From Rutidosis leptorrhynchoides (Eukaryota > Streptophyta > Magnoliopsida > Asterales > Asteraceae), in assembly GCF_046630445.1 (NCBI RefSeq), contig NC_092341.1:291194501-291258500 (forward strand): a DNA stretch of 64,000 bases. Direction: 5' to 3'. The notes beneath the pieces are model-generated. The model did not search any database. It had not been told where the DNA came from and saw only the letters and a program-made list of their open reading frames with translations. The translations under genes were made by a program, and so were the position numbers. Shown here piece by piece: positions 36,684-47,846 of this stretch; the first letter of the stretch is position 1, and every line of letters begins with the position of its first letter.

Positions 36684-38118
36684 TTCTCATTTTACCTTAA
36701 GAAATATTTTTGGAGTTTCTTTTCTAATAGCCAAAGCGGTTTGCTTTTTATTATAAGAGCGAAAAGTAAGATGAGTTATCTATGTTATGATTGAAACTAT
36801 TTCTTCAAGCATGCGAGGAGGTTACATGACTTAGACTAGCTTTCACGGGTCACTTAAATCCTTGCTACTAATGTGAGACCGGTAGTAACCATAGCTTCTA
36901 GGTCATTTGTGAATGATGGAAGGGAATTTTTGAGTGGTAGTGAAGTTGTTTTTGAGGGGTGAGAAAAATGGTAATACAGTCCTTATGTAGACTTTTATTT
37001 GGATAGATAGGAGTGCTGATATTTTGAGAAGCACTTTTGAACTTTTCTTCATTTGATAATCATTTTCGATCAAGTTCTTCTACGGCGTTTCTCTTTATAA
37101 GTTCTGCTCCTTTTTTCAGAACTTTGATTTTTTTTTCTTTTTTTTTTTGGAGATTTCATCTCAAGAAACTTTTTGCCGGTAAACTTTTTCAAGACCTTTG
37201 CTATGATACTTGAGAGGTTTATAACATCGAGTTTTCGGAAGGAATCTCATTTTCTGGATTTTTCGAGTGATAGTAAAGATGATGTGAATGTGGTGGTGAA
37301 GTAGAAGTAGTGGAGGTGCGAAAGGTTTATTTTTTTGACAAATGGCTAGCTCTTCTGATTATAACCGAATCACGTTTCGCTGCTTTGGAAATGTAGATCT
37401 AAAGCAAGTTCTGATTCTGAGCACAGACATCGGCACTCTGAACGGAAAACAGCGAAGCATTAAAGATGAATGATGGTCTTATTTGGGTGCCTCACCATAA
37501 TCAATTTAGATCGATAATGCCTTAGTCATGCAATACTCTATTAGAGATTTAGTTCAATCTAACAAGATTTCCACCTTACTTAAGCCTTACTTTTATTTAC
37601 AAACGTTTTAGGTTTTCAAAAATACTTTTTCGGAAGGGCTTTCTCTTGTTAAAAATTTTAAAATTTGGCTAAAGAACTTGAAATCTTCGTAATGGGTTAT
37701 TTTAATACAGCATAAAAAGATTATACCAACATCCCACACTTAGACGAATATTGTCCTCAATGTTCCTAGTGTATCCCACACTTAGGAGTTTTAGGTGAAG
37801 ATTTGAGAGTATTTGTCTAGTGTTTATTTGGGTTGGGATCCCACACTTAGTGATAAGCTAGGATGTTGCATAATTTAACATTTAAGCTAGTAGTGGGAAG
37901 AAAGAAATACCCCTAGCAGATGTTGCTTGTGACGATACTAGCTGGATTTCAATCCTTGCATCCTTTATTGCACGGGTTGCCTCCCGAGAAGCGCTTTTGT
38001 TTAAGGTCGTTGGCTCGACCGTAGTGATGCTTTAAAAAGCAAACATTCCTTGCTGATGGTTGTAATCTTAGTCTTCTCGAGGGAAAGTGAGTCTTGGTGG
38101 GTAAATCCTGAGAAAGTG
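36684..38118 (-). other. 3' non-coding region of D with repeated polypurine tracts
   Basis: No gene seen. The 11-mer CCCACACTTAG (minus CTAAGTGTGGG) recurs exactly at 37733-37743, 37775-37785 and 37840-37850, in addition to the functional tract at 36651-36661. Near the first extra copy the minus strand also has ATTG-AGGA-CAAT, a short form of the hairpin. Confidence 0.65.
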
Positions 38119-39753
38119 TCAGACCAATAGTGGTAGTAGATCTGGTACTTCTCTTGAAGATCTTCTAAAAGATAGGTAGTGTGCAGTTTTGGCTCGTGAT
38201 AAATCTTGAAGTCCGATGAGAATATGATCAACAGCTCTGCTGGTTGACCCATGAATGTCAATCATAGAGGCAGTGCTGGTGGTGATTATTTCTCTGATGG
38301 GATGCTCATTTTGGAGGTCTTCAAACAATGTTAGAAACTGTATCTTTAGTATCTCGAAATCTTCAGAATGGTGATCTCCACAGTAAGAGTCTGTAGCTTT
38401 GCACAGATTTGTTAAAAGGCGAAGCTGAAAAGAAGTAAACAGCAATCCTGACCTGAGCATCAACGTCACCGTTTTTGAGTATATCTCCCAACATCCGGCT
38501 TTAAATGTAAAACTTGGATCCATGGACTCATGGAAGATACGTGCTATCTGCTTCGTAACGTAGGTGGCAATGTTGACTCGATCTAGTTCAAGATGAGAGA
38601 ACGGATTGTTGCGCCTTACTTCCTCTGTTATTGTGTCTCGTAACTCTTTGATAATCAGATCAGCGTGGTGATCAATTATTACGTAAATCACTAGCCTGTC
38701 TAGTGTGCTTTCGAAATTATCTCTTTCCAAGAGAGCGAAAAAGCTGTGAATATCCTCGATCATTTTCAAATCAGAGTGATAAGTCGGGCGTCCGGTGGAA
38801 AGATCCATGTGCTTTCGGATGAGAGTCAGTAGTGCTCGTTGGTTTGCTGAGAATAGAAGGGCAGATCCGGCTAAGGCGTTGTAAACCTTAGAGTAAATGA
38901 TCTTCTGATCTCGACAGAATCTTGTCTCAAGAATAGTGCGAACCACTGAATTGTGCACTCGTTGCCTTTCTTCTCGGTAGATATGATCATGAAGAGTGTT
39001 GATAAAGTCTTGAATCCGTTCTTATAGGATTTCAACATCATTGTCTTCTCTTTGGAGATAGAGGTTGTATTCTTCTCGGATAACCATGATTCGTTTCGTT
39101 AAGCGTAGCGTGTAATCAATTGTTGATTTACGGATGACTTCGAGAATATCTTAAAATTCATCAGTATCATTGATGAAGGTTATCATGTCTGCGTGTGTAG
39201 ATATGACCGGAAGCCGATCTGAAGAAGAGTCCGGCTCCCCTTGATCTGGTTCGGTTAGAGAATGTGAGTGATCCAGAATGTCTCCATGTTGCTCTTCCTC
39301 ATCATTATCAGTATAATGTTCTTCTGAGGATTCGTCTGATGAACGGGTTTCTTCAGTATTCTGGTTCTCTACTTTGATACTTGCAGGGTTAATTTCTATA
39401 TCTTTAACGTCAACCTTATCAGTCTTTTTCTTGAAACGAATGATTAAACTGTGATCTTCCGTCTCAAGCCTCATTAATTCGTCATGATGCTTAATGCTTA
39501 GAGAGGGTATTATCGCAGTTTCTTTTACATCTTCCATTTCCTCTTCCTCTTCAGATTCCTCCTCTTCTTCTATTTCTTCGTTGGGATCCTCTTTTTCCAT
39601 TTCTGGGTCGTCTGCAGACTGTGATTCGATACCCATTTTGATATCATTGGCTGGTGGTGAAGACTCGTCATCGAAAATGATCCGTCTGATGGAAATAGCA
39701 AACATCTCTGCCTGTCCAGAAAGATCGGTAGGTCGGTCAATTTTGAAGGTAAC
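38119..39753 (-). pseudogene. Domain X of element D: novel acidic/helical protein fused after protease
   Basis: Minus-strand frame of about 545 codons with two in-frame TAA stops (39151-39153 and about 39025). It begins VTFKIDRPTDLSG, which matches the end of the Athila protease region (VTFSVDRAM in element B), and before insertion F it was in frame with D protease. Next comes an acidic stretch of about 140 residues (EEIEEEEESEEEEEMED), then a long helical region (YSKVYNALAGSALLFSANQ, LLERDNFESTLDRLVIYVII, HSEDFEILKIQFLTLFEDL). I find no YXDD box, RNase H or integrase motif. I do not recognise the family. It occupies the place of reverse transcriptase through integrase. Confidence 0.6.
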
Positions 39754-40756
39754 GCTCTTATAACGGCCCGCCAAATACCCTTAACGACTCTGTTATTTGA
39801 TCCCACAACTTGATCATAACTCTAAATGAATTTAATAAACAACATTGCATTCTTTATTTAAAAATGATTTTCTATAAAGGAAATCTACCAAAATATGTAA
39901 GTTTAGAAAAACCCAACATATGTAAATAACCAAAGTTGACCAAAAACCAAGCAAACAAAACACCCACAAAGTAATATAACCAAAAGCAGAATGTAAGTTT
40001 AAATGTTTAATAAAATCTGCCAACATGCATGCAGACTCTCTAGCACAGCGGAAGCCAAATAATCAAGTAACTGAGAAAACATGCAATTAAACTGTCAACA
40101 AAAATGTTGAGTGAATTTTAGGTTTTAAAATAACGTATAAACTTTAGACCACAAGATTTCAAATGTTAGAAAACATAAAAAATATTATTCCATTAATCCA
40201 TGAGTCACCTAGTAACCACTTAACCATTTCCATACCCTTACCAAACAACAATATACACTGAACAGGTGTATCTTCAAAAATAACGAAGTACTAATACATT
40301 CCGATTATAAATTGCTAGCGCGACTAGCTCGAAATGGGGCTGTCAAACCCGATAGATCTATCCATATGATTCGCATTCACCAGTAGAAATCAGTGATTAC
40401 AGTTACCAGACTAGGAAATATTTTCATTCAACTCATAATGAATAATTTAAATTAATTTCCACTTGTGTCTAAACGTAAAACAAAAATTTGCATGTAATCT
40501 CATCCCGAAAATACTTTAAAATAGCATGAAAAGCGGGACTATAACTCACCTTAAAGAAAATGAAGCAACAACACAAAAATGCGAACAGCAAAAGGTAAAG
40601 TGATCAAGAATGACTACAACGCCGACCTAGAAAAAAGCAGGTCGATATAAATAACTAACTTAGGTCAAGTCTTAGTATGATAAGTATAGTACTTGTTGTA
40701 GAAAAGCATATAACATCACTCGGTATGATTTGGTATGATCAGGACAGCGTATAACA

Positions 40757-40905
40757 CGTACTTTCTATTTTTAGAAAGTTTCTATTTTTAGCAGGTTTCC
40801 ATTTTTGAAAAGTTTCTATTTTTGGAAAGTTTTTATTTTTAGAAAGTTTCTATTTTAGGAAAGTTTCTATTTTTAGAAAGTTTTTATCTTTGGAAAGTTT
40901 CCTTA
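40757..40905. repeat. Tandem ~17-bp repeat AAAGTTTCTATTTTTAG
   Basis: About nine imperfect copies in the solo LTR, directly next to the GTCAAC array. Confidence 0.8.
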
Positions 40906-40910
40906 ATTAG

Positions 40911-40991
40911 AAAAGTCAACAAAAGTCAACCGAAAGTCAAAGTCAACCGAAAGTCAACCGAAAGTCAACTCAAAAGTCAACCTTGGTCAAA
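40911..40991 (-). promoter_or_regulatory. Array of eight W-box cores
   Basis: On the minus strand (sense for this LTR) TTGACT or TTGACC occurs eight times within about 80 bp, mostly as GGTTGACTTTC units. TTGAC(C/T) is the binding core of WRKY transcription factors. Function is inferred from motif density only. Confidence 0.6.
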
Positions 40992-41096
40992 CTTTGTCTA
41001 CATTAAAATTAAAGTGTAAATTATTTTAATAATATAAGTTATAATATTATTTAAGATAATATTTGTATAATCATGTCATATCATAAGTTTAATTGA

Positions 41097-41388
41097 ATTT
41101 TTTTTTTGAAAGATCAAACTTTTATTAAACAAACACCAACGAATACAAACCAAAATTCCAACAGAATACTTTACAACGACATGAGCCTATGTTAGGCAAC
41201 TCTATGCTATACATTGAACTTGAGCCTAACATATACAATGCATTAACACGAAAGAGAAATAAAGAAAGAGAAAACTCGACCAGAAATAGGTAAGAATGTT
41301 GGGAAAAAACCCATTATCTCAATATTTTCTCCAATTGGTTAATGAACTTGAAAACAAGCCGAGGAATTAAATCGAATTATAAAGTTAA
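41097..41388 (-). mobile_element. 3' end of a LINE-like retroposon
   Basis: The minus strand ends AATAAAAGTTTGATCTTTC followed by an A-run (plus T-run 41098-41107). CATAAGTTTAATTGA flanks it at 41082-41096 and 41389-41403, a 15-bp target duplication, although the host LTR is rich in similar words. The tail resembles the LINE tail at 62135. Confidence 0.5.
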
Positions 41389-43273
41389 CATAAGTTTAAT
41401 TGATATAATTGATATAACATAAGTATTTAATTAATTTATTAAATATTAATAATATCATAAGTATTATTAATTAATAATGAATTATTAATCATGTCATAAG
41501 TATCTTGAATTAATTATGAAATGTTACACATATCATAAGTATTTAAATATAATTATTAAACCATAAGTATTTAATAATTAAATTGTATTATAACTAAATA
41601 ATAATTAAGTCTTATAATAAATAAATAAATAATTAATCTTTATTATAAGTCTTGATATAACAATCTCATAACATAAGTTTTATACTTATCATAAGTATTT
41701 TCATTAATAATAAATGTATTATTAATCATAAGTTTAATTATAAGAATAATTAAATCATAATGTAATTATTAAATGATATAATAAATATATATCATAAGTA
41801 TTAATTAAAAATAATTACTTTTAAATCATAAGTAATTTAATTATAATTCAAATCATTATTTATAGCCTAAGTTTCAATTTCATAACCATAAGTTTAATTA
41901 AAAGTTCGTCGGGTCATAACTTGAGCCTCAGGTGTCGGTTTTTGACGAATTATATATATATCCTCGTCTAACCAATCATCCCAACACCTTAGAACACTCA
42001 AGAACACCCTAATTTCAGTTCATGGGGTCGTGAAGAATAGCCATGAACCAAACTTTTCTTTAATCCGATTCAAAACTTGTTTTATCCATTCCGGGTGATC
42101 CGTGGCTCGGATTTTGATGACCCGAACATGAATGTTCATCAATTCATCAATATTAACCCAATGGTACACCAAAAAGGCTCCAAATATGGCCACAAAGTCG
42201 GACCAAAACTGATCTTGCAAGTTATCACATTTCAATTTCAACAAAACACTAAATCATGCATATTTTATGATCCGTAACTCGAAATGACATGAATCCAAAG
42301 CCTAAAATTATGATCTTGATGAGAGGAACTAATTTATACACTTTAATTAGTCATAAAAATATGTTAGGTTCACTGATTTTAACAAAAAGTCCGCTGTCCG
42401 CTTTTAATCATACCGAAATCACATGAAATCGAGCATTTCTAAGCATCAAATCAACAACACAATCATACACAAGTACTATCCTATCAAAATAAGATCATAA
42501 TCAGTAAAAATAAATAAAAATTAAAAATCTAGGGTTTGTGTTCATACCCAAATCAAAAATTGAGAAGAAGGGGCTTAAAGATCGCGTAGAGAGGAACCCG
42601 GTTGTGCAATTAAACTTGAGAGATGATGAAGAATCATGATGATGATGGAGGCTGATTTTGAAGAAGGAGGAGGTGAAAATTTCATTGATGGGGAGGGAGG
42701 AAGAGAGGGGGAGCAAATTAGGGTTTGAAATATGTAATGTATGAAAAATGGGAGAAAAAGTAACGAAGTAAAAAAAAATAAAAAATAAAAGGAATATGGG
42801 CATTAGTGGGTGAAAGACCAAATGGCCTTGTAATGGGCCTCATTCTTATTTTTTTGTATTAATTTAATCCATGCTCTTGGCCCGATTGGACATTCGCAGC
42901 CCGATTCGCGAAAACACTGTTTCGCGATTAAAATTTCGAAAAGAACACGCACACGCCGAAAATAAAATATAGAAATATTTTATAACTTTATATGATATAG
43001 AAATATCATAGATAAAATAATTCGGATTTGAAAATCACAAAAATCTGATCGTTGGTTTAAAAACCGAAACGATTTACCGGATAGAAAACCGAAATACGTA
43101 GAAACGTATAAATCTAAATATGAACACATATAATCAAATAAAATATAATAAGGAAAATATTATTATTGAAATAATAATATAAGTCATAGAAATGATGTGG
43201 CAAAAATACCAATTAACAGACGTTAAATACTAACGGAAAAAGATAACGAAAAAAGTAGGGTCGTGATAGCTCT

Positions 43274-45263
43274 CCTCATGTGATCGCAAGATCAAGGTTT
43301 GATTGTACACATCAATGACAGTCCTAGCCGTATTCATGAAAGGTCTTCCTAACACTACTGGTGTGTGTAGGTCTTCCTTAATGTCCATTACTACGAAATC
43401 TGTAGGATACAAGAATTTGTCGACTTTCACCAAGACATTCTCAATTATGCCCTTAGGATATCGAATTGTGTGATCGGCAAGTTGGATTATCATTTTAGTT
43501 GGTGACAAGTCTCCTAATTCTAATCTCTTGTAGAGAGAGTAGGGGATTAGGTTGATACTTGCTCCTAAATCTGCTAGCGCATGAATGGTCCCAGATTGGT
43601 AGATCAAACACTGGAAAATGAATCAGCCCGTGTCTCCTAGATTTGGTGGTAGAGAGTTTCTGAGTAATGCTGAGCATTCTTCACTCAGTGAAATTTTGTT
43701 ATAATCTGGTATCCTCTCCTTTGTAGAGAGAAGCCTTCAGATGTATCTCTTCTGGTTGGGAACTTTGGACATGGTGTCCAGGAATCTTCCATCAAGTTTG
43801 AAAGAATCAAGCTTGGATGGTTCCTCCTGTAGCCTTCCAGGATAGGGTACACGAACTGGAGTTACAGGGGGCAGCTTCTGAGTATATGGCAATTTGTTCT
43901 TGAGCCTAGTTGACCTTCTTCGTGGTTCTTCCTCTGGGATTACAGAATCCATTTGGTTAGCTTCCTCTATGTGGGGATTTTGGATAGTATTACTAGGTAA
44001 CCTTCCTTGTGGTCGGGTTTCAAGGCGTTGTGATAACTGTCCGAGCTGTGTCACTAGACTTTTGAGCAGAGCCAATTGATTTCTCATTAGTATCTCCGTC
44101 TGGTCTTGTCTGGATGTAGTTCTCTGATTTTGCTGTTGTTGTCCTTGAACGAACTGAGTCAACTGATCATCAGCTCCGAGAGTGGGGTTGGTTACTTTTG
44201 TAATTTGGGTGGTTGGGGAATTTTCCTCGATTGGTGGACCAGTGAGTGGAAGTGGTTGATCGTAGGACAATTGAGATTGTTGGGCTGAATAAGGTGGGTA
44301 GTGATAGCGAAAAGGCTGGTTGTTTCGTTGAAATTGATTAACCCTAGGTTGTTGATTGAATCCGGGATTTGGTTGATGAGCTGGGTATTGAACGTAACAG
44401 ACTGAACCGTCAGGGTTTTCATACTCAACTTGATATTCTTCAGTGGGTTGCGGGTTGATATAATTAACACAGGCCTGAGCCTGGTTGACCTGCTGTGGCT
44501 GCGTCTTCAATTCTCCGGGTTGTTTAGCGAGAGATTCCATCTTATCCGTAAGGGATTTGATGGCCTCTGTTTGATTGTTAAGTGCAGAGAGTGGGGCAGA
44601 TGATGAAGTTGTTTCACCACTGTTCCAGTCATGATGATGCATTGTCATGTTCTCGAGCAATTCTCATGCTTCGTCTGCGATTTGGTTCATCAGATTTCCT
44701 TGAGTTGCTGCATCGATCTTCATCCTATGATTTACCGTAAGACCATTGTAGAAGGTACAGATTTGAGCTGACCGTTCTAGCTGGTGATTAGGGCACTTCT
44801 TCAGCAGGGTTTTGAATCGCTCCCATGTAGTGTAAAGAGATTCATCATAACTTTGTTTCAAGTTAATGATGTCATTCTTTAGTTTGGTTTGTTTAGAAGC
44901 AGGGAAATATTTGGTTAGGAATTTAGTAGCCATCTCCGTCCATGACGTGATGGAATCTTTTTCCAGTCCTTCGAACCATGTTTGAGCATGATGAGTGAGA
45001 GAATAGGGAAACCAGTATAGCCGGACTATATCTTGTCCTATTCCTGGTTGTTTGTAGGAGTTCGAAAGAGATATGAATTTATCAAGGTGAGAATTAGGAT
45101 CGTCATTCGGTAATCCATGAAACTGACAGCTATTTTGGATAAGCTGGATGATGTGATGTTTTAACTCGAACGAGTGTCCTTGAATCTCTGGAAATCTGAT
45201 TGGTCCTCCTCGACCTTCAATCGAGGGTTTGGTATTTTTTGCTAAAGTAACGCGCAACGCTAT
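43274..45263 (-). pseudogene. Gag-protease of element D
   Basis: Minus-strand frame of Athila type, continuing into domain X across solo LTR F. The Gag core has YWFPYSLTHHAQTWFEGLEK and KYFPASKQTKLKNDI. A Q/P-rich linker follows with no C-X2-C-X4-H-X4-C knuckle, unlike B. The protease carries HALADLGASINLIPYSLYK. In-frame TGA stops lie near 44663, at 43737-43739 and near 43623. No ATG precedes the Gag homology; an ATA at 45263-45261 sits where a start would fit and could be a G-to-A-mutated ATG. LTR F interrupts the frame cleanly at a codon boundary (43269). Confidence 0.8.
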
Positions 45264-45753
45264 TTAATTTTTGATTCGTGCTTCCTTGCGTGCTTTAGAG
45301 ATTATTGCGTCTGGATCAAGTAAGAATAACAACGGCCCTGGTCTAGATCGGGTTTAGGTCATACACTGGGTATGCCTTTTTGTTTTTAATTTTAAGCAGA
45401 TGAACTAAATTCCTAAGGTAATTCTAATGCAATCTAAGGTAATCTTAATCTAAGGTAGTCTAATTTAAAGTAATCTAATTTAGTCTAAGATAAGCTAACT
45501 ATCCTAAGGTTGAATATGTTTTTGGTTCGGGCTACTAATTCCCTGGTATTTCGATAACAGAGCTTCGCACGAACTATTCAACAAACCAAGTGGCCAGGCC
45601 AACTACGGAGAGGCAGGATCCTTTTGGTTCCAATATAATTGGAGACTGTTCGAAAAATCCAACAACCAAGTCTGTGTATAATTGTCTTTCTTAGACACCA
45701 CTAAATGCTTGTGAATAAGTTTGATAGAGAGCAGCATTATCTGATACCATTTA
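45264..45753 (-). other. Leader of D
   Basis: Non-coding leader between primer site and gag. I see nothing else in it. Confidence 0.6.
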
Positions 45754-45768
45754 CCGACAGCGGCGCCA
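45754..45768 (-). promoter_or_regulatory. Primer-binding site of D (tRNA-Asp type)
   Basis: The minus strand reads TGGCGCCGCTGTCGG about 18 bp after the LTR end ATATCA. It is the same class as in element B. Confidence 0.75.
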
Positions 45769-45785
45769 AAAGCTATACTCCCCCT

Positions 45786-47710
45786 TGATATGGCCGAAAG
45801 CGGTGTCGTTAGGTCGCAACATATCAGAATCAGCTACCAAGAGGGGGTACTGTTTTAAATTTATATTTAGCGGGGCCTAAATTGTACTACTCCTTATTAT
45901 GAGTAAGGGAAGTATGACCTAGAGTCGTATTTTTAAGATATCAGTACAATCGAACCTATATTTAACGCTTAAGATAGTTATGAAGGAGTAGTGGCTACCT
46001 AAATTTGGGTTTTTCTAGTTTATAAGACAGATAAAGTAAATGCAATAAAATTCGTAAATCAGGTAAGGTTAAAACAAGTGCATACTATGATTTCATCAGT
46101 TACTCTACCGAGATTATGGAATGTTGGCTCATGAATAGGTAGAGGCCTTGTATTCATTACACTGGTCCTAAACGCCCCTGTCGTAAGACATGTCACTAGG
46201 TAATGCGATAGGCTTGAAGATTCTGAATAGACAGCAACGTCCCTTACCCCCGACGCCCGTGCAGTCTGACTACAGACATACACGTTCAGACGGCACATCC
46301 AATTAAGCGACTCGATTGGGTGACGTATTAACATTCCACAAAGGTCTAAACTTTCTTAAGCATAATAGAATACAGGGTTTACCATATCCGAGAGACGTGA
46401 TGTGTTTTAATGCTTTCGTTAATGATTGGTTTTAAAAGGTAGTCAGGCCCTTAAAACGAGTTCAACCATAAAGAACACCATGGCCAACTCAGGTTGACTT
46501 CCATGAACACGTTCGGTTATCCTAACGGTCCAATCCTTTATGTGTTTAAACAAACAGTTCCTTAATTAACTAAGAATCCCTCAAGCGGGGTGCAATGCTT
46601 GAGACCGCGTTATGGTGCAGTGTACTAATCAACACTGACCGGGTTCCATGGCCTTACTTAGTAGAGGTACAACTTACAACAACCGTTGTGCTTCAGCATG
46701 CACGTACGAAGTTTATATGCTTAGTGACTACACTAGCATTGTCTGGGACTGACAATGTACTAAGGGTCTAGTTAGATATTTCACTACGAAAGAGTCCTCA
46801 GTCGGAGTCCAAAGCTTGATAGACCTACTACAACCGGTGTTCCTTAGTCGATCTTACGTTGTATCCTATAGACTTCTCTTACCAAGGGGTGATACAGATA
46901 GTGTACTCTGAATCGGGGTTCGTGACTTCCCAATAACATAGTCGATAACTACGTTCTATTAGTTGAAAAAGCGATTGAGTTTAAAGCATAATCGGAAAGC
47001 ATTTTAACAACATACACAAACCATAACATTATTTCGATATTATAACTGGTTACATCATATCATACACTAAATATAACTATTCGCTAATCATGGCAGCAAC
47101 ACCACAGAACATAATGATAGAAGACATTATATGAAGATAAAGGATAGAAGTACCAGTAGATTAAACGAGTTTCGAATACAAAAGTGACAACTTCAAACTC
47201 CAGACCGCTCCTAATACAATCTTCGGCGTTCTTCTCCGGGTACTAAGTTTCCCGCACGGAGTCGAAGACCTTGAAAGTATGACTAATATTGTACAAGAGA
47301 GAGAAAGAAGTGAATTGAAGTGTGTGCTGGAATGAATGACAAAGACCCTTTAAATAAGCTTGAAATTTGCCTGCAAACGGCTGGCAGGCCATTTAGCAGG
47401 CCATTTGCAAGGGCCGTTTGCCAGACCAGCCTATTTGCAAGGGCCATTTGATCTGGGTGTATGGCAGGCCGTTTGCAAGCCAGGCAGGCCGTTTGATAAG
47501 CCGTTTGGCTTGCTGATTCGCTGGATCGTAACTTGATTTCTTATCTTTTACCGTTTTCGCTCTAGAATCTTCATTTTAGCTCCGATTTTCTTAATTCTTT
47601 TTGCACCATCTTCGTAATTACTTGCTCTTCAAGTCTAATCGACGAAGTGGGTATTTTGTTTTTTTTGGGCCTTAATACCAGGGTAAAAACGTGATTTTTA
47701 GCCGATATCA
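45786..47710 (-). repeat. Element D 5' LTR (1925 bp)
   Basis: The minus strand starts TGATATCGGC at 47710. The GGCAGGCCGTTTGC-type cluster lies at 47366-47515, with TATTTAAA just downstream (47356-47349). Confidence 0.9.
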
Positions 47711-47846
47711 GTGCGTTATTTGACCCGTCACTTGCTACCACTCTCACGGTGATAAGCAGCAGCTCGTCAAGGATCTCGCCAGCAACTCCTGCAATGGCTT
47801 GATGGCGAGGAAAAGTGAGCCCCACGTTATGTCTTTACTCCATTTT
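47711..47846. other. Short host remnant between D and E
   Basis: 136 bp, ending in the ATTTT target duplication of E (47842-47846). A minus-strand frame here (RHQAIAGVAGEILDELL) looks protein-like but is too short to identify. Confidence 0.4.

Larger units (their letters stand above)
39759..43268 (-). mobile_element. Solo LTR F inserted in D
   Basis: 3510 bp bounded by an exact 5-bp duplication GCTCT (39754-39758 and 43269-43273). On the minus strand it runs TATCACGACCC...GGCCGTTATA, so the usual TG...CA ends are TA...TA. It shares chromovirus LTR landmarks with E (for example GTGAGTTATAGTCCC near 40550 on the minus strand). There is no internal domain. It contains the repeats at 40757-40991 and a short retroposed insertion at 41097. 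Confidence 0.75.
8994..47710 (-). mobile_element. Element D: nested, non-autonomous Athila-like LTR retrotransposon
   Basis: Minus-strand element with LTRs of about 1.93 kb (TGATATCGGC...GGCCATATCA). Its left (3') LTR is split by element C and its coding frame is split by solo LTR F. Without insertions it would be about 9.5 kb. Order on the minus strand: 5' LTR 47710-45786, primer site 45768-45754, gag, protease, unknown domain X, a 1.5-kb non-coding stretch, polypurine tract, 3' LTR. I find no reverse transcriptase, RNase H or integrase. Flanking 5-mers are GTATG (8989-8993) and GTGCG (47711-47715), only 3 of 5 identical, so the target duplication has decayed or the element is recombinant. 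Confidence 0.85.

Noticed and set aside
39494..39763. Ser-rich plus-strand frame
   Set aside because: Antisense shadow of the Glu-rich part of domain X.
47571..47825. 84-residue minus-strand frame
   Set aside because: Spans the D LTR boundary; only about 38 residues are host sequence, too little to name.
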